DNA of 64,000 nt. It comes from Streptomyces sp. NBC_00525. GTDB lineage: Bacteria; Actinomycetota; Actinomycetes; Streptomycetales; Streptomycetaceae. Shown in pieces: positions 17,430 through 25,885 of this stretch. The notes beneath the pieces were generated by a model that was not told the DNA's origin, did not search any database, and worked only from the letters and a program-made list of their open reading frames with translations. Positions within the stretch are counted from its first letter, which is position 1. The number at the start of each line of letters is the position of its first letter. The translations under genes and the position numbers were made by a program. The stretch lies in contig NZ_CP107834.1 of the NCBI RefSeq assembly GCF_036346595.1, positions 3,658,001 to 3,722,000 on the forward strand. Direction: 5' to 3'.

Positions 17430-18338
17430 TCACCCCGGCAGGATCACGCTCCGCGAGAGGTTGCGGGGGTGGTCCGGGTCGTATCCCTTCGACTCGGCGA
17501 GCGCCACCGCGAGCCGCTGCGCCCGGATCAGATCGGCCATCGGGTCCGCCGACCGGTGCGCGACGAGCGTGCCGCCGACCGCCGCCACCTCACCGGCCAG
17601 CCCCTCGGGCAGCGCGCCGAAGACCCAGGCGACCCGGTTCGGCCCGGTGATCGAGATCGGGCCGTGGCGGTACTCCATCGCCGGGTACGACTCGGTCCAG
17701 GCGCCGGCCGCCTCGCGCATCTTCAGCCCGGCCTCCTGGGCCAGCCCGTAGGTCCAGCCGCGCCCCAGGAACGTCCACTGCTCCGCCGCGACCACCGCCT
17801 CGTCCAGCGGCTCGGTCACCGCCAGCTCCGCGTCCACCGCCGCCTCGGTGACCGTCTTCACACCCGCCGGGAGCGGACCGGCCGCCTCCAGGCCGGCCCG
17901 CAGGAAGGCGAGCGCGGTGGTGGCGAACCGGGTCTGCACCACGGACTCCTCGTCCGCCCAGTCCAGCACGGCCACCGCGTCGGCCGCCTCCATGACCGGC
18001 GTCTTCGGGTCGCCGGTCAGCGCGACGGTGGCCGTACGCCCGCGCAGCTCGCCCAGGAGCGCCAGCACCTCGCTCGTCGTGCCCGAGCGGGTGATCGCGA
18101 CGACCCGGTCGTAGCGGCGGCCCACCGGGAACTCCGACGAGGGGTACGCGTCCGTCTCGCCCTGGCCGGCCGCCTCGCGCAGGGCCGCGTAGGCGATGGC
18201 CATGAACCACGAGGTGCCGCAGCCGGTGACCGCGACGCGCTCGCCCGGCCTCGGCAGTCCGTCGAACTCCGCGCCCGCCGCGGCGGCGCGCCGCCAGCAG
18301 CTGGGCTGGGTGGCGATTTCAGATGCGGTACGCGACAT
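17430..18338 (-). CDS. SIS-domain sugar-phosphate isomerase/deaminase-like protein
   Basis: A 302-residue protein with two SIS domains and no glutaminase domain. The sugar-phosphate loops are VAVTGCGTSWFMA and VVAITRSGTTSEVLALL, and a catalytic Glu/His region is seen in YPAMEYRHGPISIT. The layout resembles AgaS/FrlB-type amino-sugar phosphate isomerase-deaminases and the isomerase half of GlmS. Placement between nagKA and a sugar-binding lipoprotein, with dre-like boxes in the shared upstream region, suggests glucosamine-6-phosphate-type metabolism under DasR. Exact reaction (deaminase or isomerase) is undecided. It is divergent from the binding-protein gene. Confidence 0.8.
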   Translation of the reverse strand: MSRTASEIATQPSCWRRAAAAGAEFDGLPRPGERVAVTGCGTSWFMAIAYAALREAAGQGETDAYPSSEFPVGRRYDRVVAITRSGTTSEVLALLGELRGRTATVALTGDPKTPVMEAADAVAVLDWADEESVVQTRFATTALAFLRAGLEAAGPLPAGVKTVTEAAVDAELAVTEPLDEAVVAAEQWTFLGRGWTYGLAQEAGLKMREAAGAWTESYPAMEYRHGPISITGPNRVAWVFGALPEGLAGEVAAVGGTLVAHRSADPMADLIRAQRLAVALAESKGYDPDHPRNLSRSVILPG

Positions 18339-18430
18339 GCGGAACGACTCCTTGCGGCCGGGAGGGCGGGACGGACGAGCGAGAGGTGCGGGCGCGACGG
18401 ACGGGCGGGAGAGTTGACAGACCGTCGGTT

Positions 18431-18446
18431 AAAGGTCTGGACCAAT
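18431..18446. promoter_or_regulatory. DasR-like dre box, SIS gene/sugar-binding gene divergent promoter (site 1)
   Basis: Core AGGTCTGGACCA (18433-18444) matches 10 of 12 central dre positions (TGGTCTAGACCA). It is about 95 bp upstream of the minus-strand SIS gene. Confidence 0.65.
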
Positions 18447-18524
18447 AAGGCCCTTATATCGAGACCTACTTAGCAGTCGCCGCACGGCCCGTGCAATGCT
18501 GCGACGTTGTGGAAGCGATACCTC

Positions 18525-18540
18525 CGTGGTGTAGACCTCT
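18525..18540. promoter_or_regulatory. DasR-like dre box, SIS gene/sugar-binding gene divergent promoter (site 2)
   Basis: CGTGGTGTAGACCTCT matches 12 of 16 dre positions and lies about 95 bp before the chosen start of the sugar-binding lipoprotein. With site 1 it would serve the two divergent promoters separately. Confidence 0.6.
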
Positions 18541-18633
18541 ACGCCCATGGCGGGAAAAATCGCAGCTCACCCGAAGTGTCCCGAGTGGACCTGGGAGCGG
18601 TGGACGAAGCAGAACGAAAGAACGGACTCAGCT

Positions 18634-19899
18634 GTGCAGCGGCGTTACTTGGGACTGACGGCGGCGGTCGCCGCACTGGGAATGACGGCGACTCTGTCCG
18701 GCTGCGGAGGCAGCGGCGGCTCCGGAGACGTCACGCTGAAACTGGTCGCCGCCGACTACGGCACGAGTGACGCCAACAAGTCCGACAAATACTGGGAGGG
18801 CGTCGCACGCGGTTTCGAGGAGTCCCATCCCGGCATCAAGATCGACGTCACCGTCCTGCCCTGGACCGACATCGACCGCGAGGTCGCCAAGATGGTCAAG
18901 GACGGCAAGGCGCCCGACATCGCGCAGATCGGCGCCTACGCGGACTACGCCAAGGCCGGGAAGCTCTACTCCGCCAACCAGATGCTCAGCATCCCCACCC
19001 AGGCCAACTTCCTGCCGAAGCTCACCGACGCCGGGCGGGTCAACCGCATCCAGTACGGGCTGCCCTTCGTCGCCAGCACCCGGCTGCTCTTCTACAACAA
19101 GAAGCTCTTCCGTCAGTCCGGTCTCGACGCGCCCCGCACCTGGAGCGACATAGCCGACGACGCCGCCAAGCTCGAACAGGCCGGTGTGAAGTACCCCTTC
19201 GCCCTGCCCCTCGGGCCCGAGGAGTCCCAGGCCGAGACCCTGATGTGGATGCTCAGCGGGGACGGCGGCTACACCGATGACGCCGGCTCGTACGACATCG
19301 ACTCCCAGGAGAACATCAAGACGTTCAACTGGCTGAAGTCCAACCTCGTCGACAAGCGTCTCGTCGGACCGGTCGCCCCCGGCAAGCTCAACCGCGCGAA
19401 GGCCTTCGCGGCGTTCACGAAGGGGCAGGTCGGCATGCTCAACGGCCACCCCACGCTGATGGAGGAGGCCGAGCAGCAGGGCGTCGAGGTCGGCATGGTC
19501 CCGCTGCCCGGCGCCGAGGGCCCCACCGACCGGCCGATGGGCGTCGCCGACTGGATCATGGGCTTCAAGCAGAACGGCCACCGGGCGGAGATCGGGAAGT
19601 TCTTCGACTTCCTCTTCACCGACAAGAACATCATCCAGTTCGCCGACATGTACGACATGCTGCCGGTCACCGACAGCGCGTCCGCGTCGATGGAGGACGA
19701 CCCCCGGTTCAAGCAGCTGCACCAGTTCCTCGCCGCGCTCTCGCAGGCCGAGTTCTACCCCTTCGGCAAGACGTCCTGGGCGAAGGCGAGCGAGTCGATC
19801 AAGGAGAACATCGGCACGGCGGTGGAGCCGGGGGCGAGCCCGGAGACGGTGCTCGGGCGGATAGCCCGCGAGGCGATAGCGGCGGAGGCGGCGGAGTAG
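18634..19899 (+). CDS. ABC-transporter sugar-binding lipoprotein (family 1)
   Basis: A 421-residue extracellular solute-binding protein. From the GTG at 18634 the leader VQRRYLGLTAAVAALGM ends in a lipobox LSGC at about residues 23-26. The mature protein shows DVTLKLVAADYG, then VTVLPWTDIDREVAKMVKDG and DIAQIGAYADYAKAG, and the middle KLFRQSGLDAPRTWSDIADD, all typical of carbohydrate-binding proteins. No permease or ATPase gene adjoins, so it must work with a distant transporter (an MsiK-type shared ATPase is usual in Streptomyces). The upstream dre boxes suggest an amino sugar or oligosaccharide ligand. An in-frame start at 18547 would put 29 polar residues before the signal peptide and is rejected. 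Confidence 0.85.
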   Translation: MQRRYLGLTAAVAALGMTATLSGCGGSGGSGDVTLKLVAADYGTSDANKSDKYWEGVARGFEESHPGIKIDVTVLPWTDIDREVAKMVKDGKAPDIAQIGAYADYAKAGKLYSANQMLSIPTQANFLPKLTDAGRVNRIQYGLPFVASTRLLFYNKKLFRQSGLDAPRTWSDIADDAAKLEQAGVKYPFALPLGPEESQAETLMWMLSGDGGYTDDAGSYDIDSQENIKTFNWLKSNLVDKRLVGPVAPGKLNRAKAFAAFTKGQVGMLNGHPTLMEEAEQQGVEVGMVPLPGAEGPTDRPMGVADWIMGFKQNGHRAEIGKFFDFLFTDKNIIQFADMYDMLPVTDSASASMEDDPRFKQLHQFLAALSQAEFYPFGKTSWAKASESIKENIGTAVEPGASPETVLGRIAREAIAAEAAE

Positions 19900-19921
19900 G
19901 CCGCGCCATATATTGGCTGAT

Positions 19922-20209
19922 ATGACCGCCCAGCCCCCGAACGGCCCCACCGGCCCCACCGGCCCCACCGGCCCCGACGAGCCCGCCCCGCTGTCCGACC
20001 GCGACCGCGCGGTCCTGGCGGTGGAGCGGCAGTCGTGGGCGGGGCCGGGAGCCAAGGAGCGGGCGATCCGGGAGCGGCTGGGGCTGTCGCCCACCCGGTA
20101 TTACCAGCTGCTGAACGCGTTGCTGGACGATCGGCGGGCGCTGGAGGAGGACCCGGTGACGGTGAACCGCCTCCGGCGCGTCCGCGAAGCCCGCCGCAAC
20201 CGCCGCTGA
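19922..20209 (+). CDS. DUF3263 small helix-turn-helix-like protein
   Basis: A 95-residue protein. After a 20-residue Pro/Gly/Thr-rich head containing three GPT units comes the DUF3263 core: LSDRDRAVLAVERQSWAG, then GAKERAIRERLGLSPTRYYQLL and DPVTVNRLRRVREARRNRR. The core reads like a sigma-region-4 or HTH fold that could bind DNA, and the basic tail agrees. It starts just after the sugar-binding gene and is followed 30 bp later by otsB. The role is unknown, but the gene order here is conserved in Streptomyces. Confidence 0.8.
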   Translation: MTAQPPNGPTGPTGPTGPDEPAPLSDRDRAVLAVERQSWAGPGAKERAIRERLGLSPTRYYQLLNALLDDRRALEEDPVTVNRLRRVREARRNRR

Positions 20210-20239
20210 ACGCGGGGGTGCCCCGATACCCTCGGGCCC

Positions 20240-21103
20240 ATGGACAGCCATCCGTACCGCCCCGCCACCGCCGCCGGACGCCGCGGCCTGGACGCCGTCC
20301 TCGCCCGGCCCGAAGAGGCGCTCGTCGCGCTCGACTTCGACGGGACGCTGGCGGACATCGTGCCGGACCCGGAACAGGCGCGGGCGCACGAGAGAGCCGT
20401 TGAGGCGCTGGCCGCCCTCGCGCCCCGCGTCCGCGCGGTGGCCGTGATCACCGGCCGGCCGGCCGACGTCGCCGTGCGCTACGGCGGCTTCGCCGGGGTC
20501 GCCGGCCTCGACCACCTCGTCGTCCTCGGGCACTACGGCGCCGAACGGTGGGACGCGGCGACCGGCGAGCTCCACGCCCCCGACCCGCACCCCGGCATCG
20601 CCGCCGTGCGCGCCGCGCTCCCCGCCGTACTCGACGGCTCCGGGCTCCAGCAGGAGACCTGGACCGAGGACAAGGGCCACGCCCTCGCCGTCCACACGCG
20701 CCGCGCGGCCGACCCGCAGGCCGCGTTCGACGCGCTGCGCGGGCCCCTCGGCGAACTGGCCGCCGCGCACGGGCTGATCGTCGAACCGGGCCGCCTTGTC
20801 CTGGAGCTGCGCCCGCCGGGCATGGACAAGGGCGTCGCGCTCACCGCGTACGTACACGAGATCGGCGCCACGTCCGTCGTCTACGCGGGCGACGACCTGG
20901 GCGACCTCGCCGCTTACGCGGCCGTCGAGAAGCTGCGCGCGGACGAGGCGCGCCCCGTCCCCGGCCTCCTCCTCTGCAGCGGCAGCGCCGAGGTCCCGGA
21001 ACTGTCCTCCCGCGCCGACCTCTCGCTGCCGGGCCCCGGCGCGGTCGTGGACTTCCTGCACGACCTGGCCGACCGGCTGGCCGACCCTCCGTCAGCGCTA
21101 TAG
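20240..21103 (+). CDS. otsB: Trehalose-6-phosphate phosphatase
   Basis: A 287-residue HAD-superfamily phosphatase that dephosphorylates trehalose-6-phosphate. The nucleophile motif is ALDFDGTLADI, the motif II Thr lies in AVITGRPADV, the Lys in MDKGVALTAY and the metal-binding acidic pair in YAGDDLGDLAAY. It is placed with the trehalose-6-phosphate synthase gene (21499-22893, opposite strand) so the pair makes trehalose, the spore and osmostress sugar. Its stop codon overlaps by six bases the 3' end of the convergent membrane-protein gene at 21098-21415. Confidence 0.92.
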   Translation: MDSHPYRPATAAGRRGLDAVLARPEEALVALDFDGTLADIVPDPEQARAHERAVEALAALAPRVRAVAVITGRPADVAVRYGGFAGVAGLDHLVVLGHYGAERWDAATGELHAPDPHPGIAAVRAALPAVLDGSGLQQETWTEDKGHALAVHTRRAADPQAAFDALRGPLGELAAAHGLIVEPGRLVLELRPPGMDKGVALTAYVHEIGATSVVYAGDDLGDLAAYAAVEKLRADEARPVPGLLLCSGSAEVPELSSRADLSLPGPGAVVDFLHDLADRLADPPSAL

Positions 21104-21415
21104 CACCGACGAAAGCCACCCCAGCAACGCGATCGGGGCCGTGAAAGCCACCGTGCCCAGAGCGATTCCGGCCCACGCTCGACGGCGGTCGGCTTCCTTG
21201 TCGTGCCGCATGCCCCACAGCGCGCTCACTCCGAAGACAATCGCGCAGATCCCGAGGGGCATGCCGAGGTACACGGGGATGCTGCGGATCAACGGTGGCA
21301 GGAAGGTGAGGAACGGGCTCCCGTACGCCGTGACAGCGGCCACACCCAAGACCAGGGAACTCGTTCCACTTTCTCGGCCGACCTCGGCTTCATCCACGTG
21401 CGCGTCGGGGTTCAT
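21098..21415 (-). CDS. Small DUF4190-like membrane protein
   Basis: A 105-residue protein with two to three hydrophobic segments: SSLVLGVAAVTAYGSPFLTF, then GMPLGICAIVFGVSALWGM and a C-terminal AWAGIALGTVAFTAPIALL. A basic loop (RHDKEADRRRAWAG) follows the middle helix, the pattern of DUF4190 proteins, which lack a defined function. It lies between the convergent otsB and the otsA gene. Confidence 0.65.
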   Translation of the reverse strand: MNPDAHVDEAEVGRESGTSSLVLGVAAVTAYGSPFLTFLPPLIRSIPVYLGMPLGICAIVFGVSALWGMRHDKEADRRRAWAGIALGTVAFTAPIALLGWLSSVL

Positions 21416-21498
21416 GACTGAAGGTTAGGCGGCATGTGCCCGGTGCCGGGTGGGCGTGATGGCTCAAACCGTGTACGTACATGGGCCGCTGGCGGGCT

Positions 21499-22893
21499 TC
21501 AGTCGCGCCGCAGCGCCTCCAGCTGGTCCAGGAACCACTGTTGCGGCGGGAGCGCCGTCGCCGCCTCCGCCAGGCGCTCGGAGCGGGCCGCCCGTACGTC
21601 GTCCGGCAGTGTCAGCGCCTCGTGGAGCGCGGTCGCCGTGGCCGAGACGTCGTACGGGTTGACCGTGAAGGCGTGCTCGCCCAGCTCCTCGTACGCGCCG
21701 GCCTCGCGGGAGAGGACCAGGGCGCAGCCCTCGTCGGAGACGACCGGGACCTCCTTGGCGACGAGGTTCATGCCGTCCCGGATGGGGTTGACCAGGGCCA
21801 CGTCGGCCAGCCGGTACGCGGCGAGCGAGCGGGCGAAGTCGTCCTTCACGTGCAGCACGACCGGGGTCCAGTCCGCCGTGCCGTACGTCTTGTTGATCGC
21901 GTCGGCGACCTGCTGGACCTCCGCGGTGTACTCCCGGTAGACCGCGAGGTCCTGGCGCGAGGGGTAGGCGAACGCGACGTGCACGACGCGTTCGCGCCAC
22001 TCGGGGTGCTCGTCGAGCAGGGCGCGGTACGCGTGCAGGCCGCGGACGATGTTCTTGGACAGCTCCGTGCGGTCGACCCGGACGATGGTGCGCCGGTCCG
22101 GTCCGATCTGGGCGCGCAGCGACTCCATCCGCTCGTCCACGTCGGCCTCGTGCGCGCGGCGGCGCAGGAATCCGGCGTCGGCGCCCAGGCCGTGCACGCC
22201 GATGCGGGTGCGTCCGGTGCCGCCCAGGATCTCCGTGCAGCAGCCGATGAAGGCGTCCGACCAGCGGCGGGTCAGGAAGGCGGCGCGGTCGGCGCCGAGG
22301 ATGCCGCGCAACAGCTGTTCGGCGATGTCGTCGGGGAGCAGCCGGAAGTAGTCGACGGGCGCCCACGGGGTGTGCGAGAAGTGGCCGATGCGCAGGTCGG
22401 GGCGGAGTTCACGGAGCATGCCGGGGACCAGCGAGAGGTGGTAGTCCTGCACAAGCACGGCCGCGCCCTCGCCCGCCTCCTCGGCGAGCGCTTCGGCGAA
22501 GGCGCGGTTGTACGCCTCGTAGGACGCCCACTGCCTGCGGAACTCCGCATCGAACACGGGTTCGACAGGGGTCTGGTACAGCATGTGGTGGACGAACCAC
22601 AGCACGGAGTTGGCGATGCCGTTGTACGCGTCGGCGTGCGTCCCGGCGTCGATGTCGAGCATGCGGACGCCCGGTTCGCCGACGCCCCGGCGCACCGCCT
22701 CGCGGTCGCCGTCGCCGAGGGCCGCGCAGACCCACATCTTGTCGTCCACGGCGCTGAGGCCGGAGACGAGCCCGCCCCCGCCCCGTTTCGCTTCGAGCGA
22801 GCCGTCCTCGCACAGCGCGTACGACACGGGGCCGCGGTTGGACGCGACGAGGACCTGGGCAGCGGGCTGGTGGGGGGCGTGCTCGGAGACCAT
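21499..22893 (-). CDS. otsA: Trehalose-6-phosphate synthase (GT20)
   Basis: A 464-residue GT-B glycosyltransferase that joins glucose from a nucleotide sugar to glucose-6-phosphate. The N-terminal loop is VASNRGPVSYAL followed by GGGGLVSGLSAV; substrate residues are in VLWFVHHMLYQTP and VLVQDYHLSLVP; RVDRTELSKNIVRGL and EVPVVSDEGCALVLSREAGA mark the C-terminal nucleotide site. Together with otsB it forms the OtsAB trehalose route. It is followed on the other side by glucosyl-3-phosphoglycerate synthase (22957-23931, same strand, 63 bp upstream), so one transcript may make two compatible solutes. Confidence 0.92.
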   Translation of the reverse strand: MVSEHAPHQPAAQVLVASNRGPVSYALCEDGSLEAKRGGGGLVSGLSAVDDKMWVCAALGDGDREAVRRGVGEPGVRMLDIDAGTHADAYNGIANSVLWFVHHMLYQTPVEPVFDAEFRRQWASYEAYNRAFAEALAEEAGEGAAVLVQDYHLSLVPGMLRELRPDLRIGHFSHTPWAPVDYFRLLPDDIAEQLLRGILGADRAAFLTRRWSDAFIGCCTEILGGTGRTRIGVHGLGADAGFLRRRAHEADVDERMESLRAQIGPDRRTIVRVDRTELSKNIVRGLHAYRALLDEHPEWRERVVHVAFAYPSRQDLAVYREYTAEVQQVADAINKTYGTADWTPVVLHVKDDFARSLAAYRLADVALVNPIRDGMNLVAKEVPVVSDEGCALVLSREAGAYEELGEHAFTVNPYDVSATATALHEALTLPDDVRAARSERLAEAATALPPQQWFLDQLEALRRD

Positions 22894-22956
22894 GGCCGGA
22901 ATCTAGCCCGATCCGTAACCGTCCAAACGTACGAAGTCGGACGGGCGGGGGCGTGA

Positions 22957-23931
22957 TCAGGCCGCGCGGCGTGCGATGTACTCCTCGATCTCCCGCATCG
23001 GCGGCCTCTCCTGCGTGTCCACGGGGTACGTGTGCGGCACGAATCCGTGCGGCCCGCGCTCGAACTGGGTGAGCGAGGGGCGGATCAGATGGCCCCGCGA
23101 GAGCCGTACCTGCGCGGTCCGGTAGATGGCGGCGGCCATCCGGCCCAGCGCCTGCCCGTCCTGGTGCCGGTGGACGCGCCGGCCGACGTCCACCTGGGCG
23201 AGCGCGTCCAGGCCCACGGTGTGCAGCGCGTCCACGAGCAGGCCCAGCTCGACCCCGTAACCGACCGGGAAGGGCAGCCGCTCCAGGAGCGAGCGGCGCA
23301 CCGCGTACTCGCCGCCCAGCGGCTGGACGAAACCCGCGAGCAGCGGCCAGTGGAGGTTCAGCAGGGGCCGGGCGACCAGCTCCGTGACGCGGCCGCCCTG
23401 ACCCGCGAGCTCGCCGAGCGGGCGGTCGTACATCGCCTTGACGAACTGCACCTCGGGGTGGACGAGCAGCGGGGCGACGATCCCGGAGACGAAGTCCGCC
23501 GAGAAGTCCCGCAGGTCCGCGTCGATGAAGCACACGATGTCGCCGCCGGTGACCAGGAGCGAGCGCCACAGCACCTCGCCCTTGCCGGGGACGGCCGGGA
23601 TACGGGGCAGGATCGCGTCCCGGTGGACCACCCGGGCGCCCGCCCGGCGCGCGACCTCGGCGGTGGCGTCCGTGGAACCGGAGTCGATCACCACCAGTTC
23701 GTCCACCAGCCGGACCTTCTCCATCAGCTCGCGCCGGATGGTCGCGACGATGTCCCCGACGGTCGCCGCCTCGTTCAACGCGGGCAGGACGACGCTCACA
23801 CCCGTACCGTGCGCACCGCACCCGGCGGCCTGTTCGGCCGCCGGCGGGTGGTCGGCGGCGGACCAGGAACGCCTGGTCAGCCAGCGTTCGACCTCTTCGA
23901 GCACGGGCGATACTCCCTGTATGTGATCCAT
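22957..23931 (-). CDS. gpgS: Glucosyl-3-phosphoglycerate synthase (GT81)
   Basis: A 324-residue GT-A glycosyltransferase. Motifs: VSVVLPALNEAATVGDIV, VIDSGSTDATAEVA, the metal-binding acidic motif in CFIDADLRDFSADFV, and the acceptor region GRRVHRHQDGQALGRMA. It transfers glucose to 3-phosphoglycerate, the first step to glucosylglycerate, which protects under nitrogen limitation or salt stress. Position next to otsA suits a compatible-solute block. The partner phosphatase GpgP is not evident here. The gene begins 130 bp from the thrC riboswitch on the other strand. Confidence 0.88.
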   Translation of the reverse strand: MDHIQGVSPVLEEVERWLTRRSWSAADHPPAAEQAAGCGAHGTGVSVVLPALNEAATVGDIVATIRRELMEKVRLVDELVVIDSGSTDATAEVARRAGARVVHRDAILPRIPAVPGKGEVLWRSLLVTGGDIVCFIDADLRDFSADFVSGIVAPLLVHPEVQFVKAMYDRPLGELAGQGGRVTELVARPLLNLHWPLLAGFVQPLGGEYAVRRSLLERLPFPVGYGVELGLLVDALHTVGLDALAQVDVGRRVHRHQDGQALGRMAAAIYRTAQVRLSRGHLIRPSLTQFERGPHGFVPHTYPVDTQERPPMREIEEYIARRAA

Positions 23932-24061
23932 CTCGCGGTACGGACGACTATCTCAACAGTCCGCTCCTTCGGTTACAGTCTTGAACAACGCGGACGACCA
24001 TCGCATGCCGGGGTCGATCCGCCGACAAACGCTCGGATCATTCGTGATCCGGTGCCACAGC

Positions 24062-24186
24062 GCTCATCCAGAGGGACAGAGGGAACGGCCCGTTGAAGTC
24101 CCGGCAACCCTCCTGCCGACCGCGAGGTTCGGTGGGGAAGGTGCCAATTCCGTCTCGCGGCGAAACGCGTCGTGAGGAAGATGAGG
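24062..24186 (+). ncRNA. SAM-I (S-box) riboswitch upstream of thrC
   Basis: The conserved S-box core is plain: CTCATCC and the matching GGAAGATGAG close helix P1; inside are CAGAGGGACAGAGGGAAC, GGCCCGTTGAAGTCCCGGCA, ACC, and GGTGCCAATTCCGTC, the SAM-binding elements. P1 closes only about 20 bases before the thrC start, so SAM binding would act on translation initiation or on a terminator at that point. It links threonine synthase to methionine status: both use O-phosphohomoserine. Confidence 0.9.
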
Positions 24187-24204
24187 AGAAAGGGCCTCGC
24201 CATC

Positions 24205-25497
24205 ATGGCTGTTGAGACTGTCGCAGCATCCGCCGAATCCACCGTCGACCTCGGTCCCGCCGCAGCGCTTTCCTGCCGCGAGTGCGGTGAAAAGTTTGCT
24301 CTCGGCCCCATCTTCGCCTGTGCGTCCTGTTTCGGGCCGCTCGAAGTGGCGTACGACCTGCCGAGCGGCTCGCCCGAGGAGCTGAAGAAGCGCATCGCGG
24401 CCGGCCCGAACAACATCTGGCGCTACGCGCCGCTGCTGCCGGTCCCCGCGAACGTCGCCGACAAGCCCAATCTCAACCCCGGTTTCACCAAGCTGGTCAA
24501 GGCCGACAACCTCGCCCGCGAGCTGGGCGTCACCGGCGGCCTGTACGTCAAGGACGACTCCGGCAACCCGACGCACTCCTTCAAGGACCGTGTCGTCGCC
24601 ATCGCCGTCGAGGCCGCCCGCGCCTTCGGCTTCACCACGCTCTCCTGCTCCTCCACCGGCAACCTCGCCGGAGCGGTCGGCGCCGCCGCCTCCCGCGCCG
24701 GACTGCGCTCCTGCGTGTTCATCCCGCACGACCTGGAGCAGGGCAAGGTCGTCATGGCCGCGGTGTACGGCGGCGAGCTGGTCGGCATCGAGGGCAACTA
24801 CGACGACGTCAACCGCTTCTGCTCCGAGCTCATCGGCGACCCGCTGGGCGAGGGCTGGGGCTTCGTCAACGTGAACCTGCGCCCGTACTACGGCGAGGGC
24901 TCCAAGACCCTGGCGTACGAGATCTGCGAGCAGCTCGGCTGGCGGCTGCCCGACCAGATCGTCATCCCGATCGCCTCCGGCTCGCAGCTCACGAAGATCG
25001 ACAAGGGTCTCCAGGAGCTGATCAAGCTCGGCCTCGTCGAGGACAAGCCGTACAAGATCTTCGGCGCCCAGGCCGAGGGCTGCTCCCCGGTCTCCACGGC
25101 CTTCAAGGCCGGGCACGACGTGGTGCGCCCGCAGAAGCCGAACACGATCGCCAAGTCCCTGGCGATCGGCAACCCGGCCGACGGCCCGTACGTCCTGGAC
25201 ATCGCCCGCCGCACCGGCGGCGCCGTGGAGGACGTGAACGACGAGCAGGTCGTGGACGCGATCAAGCTGCTGGCCCGCACCGAGGGCATCTTCGCCGAGA
25301 CGGCGGGCGGGGTGACGGTCGGCGTGACGAAGAAGCTGATCGACGCCGGCCTGCTCGACCCGGCGCTCACCACCGTCGTCCTGAACACGGGTGACGGCCT
25401 CAAGACGCTGGACGCCGTGGCCGACACCTCGCAGGCGACCGCCACCATCCGCCCGAGCCTCGACGCCTTCCGCGCCGCCGGCCTCGCCACCAGCTGA
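24205..25497 (+). CDS. thrC: Threonine synthase
   Basis: A 430-residue PLP-dependent enzyme that converts O-phosphohomoserine to threonine. An N-terminal zinc-ribbon-like segment (CRECGEKFALGPIFACASC) precedes the PLP domain; the Schiff-base Lys is in NPTHSFKDRVVAIAV; SCSSTGNLAGAVGAAASRAG is the phosphate-binding region. The start at 24205 (MAVETV) is chosen because earlier codons lie inside the P1 helix of the SAM riboswitch. The CysO-like gene follows 29 bp later and is probably co-transcribed; a very strong terminator ends the unit. Confidence 0.93.
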   Translation: MAVETVAASAESTVDLGPAAALSCRECGEKFALGPIFACASCFGPLEVAYDLPSGSPEELKKRIAAGPNNIWRYAPLLPVPANVADKPNLNPGFTKLVKADNLARELGVTGGLYVKDDSGNPTHSFKDRVVAIAVEAARAFGFTTLSCSSTGNLAGAVGAAASRAGLRSCVFIPHDLEQGKVVMAAVYGGELVGIEGNYDDVNRFCSELIGDPLGEGWGFVNVNLRPYYGEGSKTLAYEICEQLGWRLPDQIVIPIASGSQLTKIDKGLQELIKLGLVEDKPYKIFGAQAEGCSPVSTAFKAGHDVVRPQKPNTIAKSLAIGNPADGPYVLDIARRTGGAVEDVNDEQVVDAIKLLARTEGIFAETAGGVTVGVTKKLIDAGLLDPALTTVVLNTGDGLKTLDAVADTSQATATIRPSLDAFRAAGLATS

Positions 25498-25526
25498 CCA
25501 CCCGAGACTTCAGGAAGGCACCCGCC

Positions 25527-25805
25527 ATGAGCGTCAAGGTCCGTATCCCCACCATCCTCCGCACCTACACGGGCGGCCAGGCCGAGGTGCCCGCCGAGGG
25601 CGCGAACGTCTCCGAGGTCATCGCCTCGCTGGAGCAGAACCACCCCGGCATCGGCGCCCGCGTCCTGGACGACCAGGGCAACCTGCGCCGCTTCGTCAAC
25701 GTGTACGTGAACGACGACGACGTCCGCTTCGAGGGCGGCCTGGAAGCGGCCACCCCGGACGGCGCCAACATCTCGATCATCCCGGCCGTGGCCGGCGGCT
25801 GCTGA
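25527..25805 (+). CDS. CysO-like ubiquitin-fold sulfur-carrier protein
   Basis: A 92-residue MoaD/ThiS-type beta-grasp protein: VKVRIPTILRTYTGGQAEV, NVYVNDDDVRFEGGLEA and the C-terminal tail PAVAGGC. Sulfur carriers use a C-terminal GG thiocarboxylate; M. tuberculosis CysO ends AVAGG and donates sulfur to CysM for cysteine. Here one extra Cys follows the diglycine, so the encoded tail already looks like a CysO-cysteine adduct and would need trimming by a Mec-type JAMM protease. The gene follows thrC closely in many actinobacteria. cysM and mec are not in the window. Confidence 0.8.
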   Translation: MSVKVRIPTILRTYTGGQAEVPAEGANVSEVIASLEQNHPGIGARVLDDQGNLRRFVNVYVNDDDVRFEGGLEAATPDGANISIIPAVAGGC

Positions 25806-25844
25806 CCCCACCCCCGCACCGGCCCCCGGCTGCGCAGAGTCACA

Positions 25845-25885
25845 AGAATTGCCCCCTCCGCAAGAGAAGCGGAGGGGGCAATTCT
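25845..25885. terminator. Strong terminator after thrC-CysO unit
   Basis: A 17-bp perfect stem (AGAATTGCCCCCTCCGC with its complement) closes a 7-base loop, starting 40 bp after the stop codon of the CysO-like gene. It can act in both directions. Confidence 0.85.

Noticed and set aside
18547..18633. Upstream start for the sugar-binding lipoprotein
   Set aside because: It would place 29 polar residues before a signal peptide and lipobox; the GTG at 18634 fits a lipoprotein.
19922..19990. GPT repeats in the DUF3263 head as collagen-like
   Set aside because: Only three or four units, far too few for a triple helix; a low-complexity leader.
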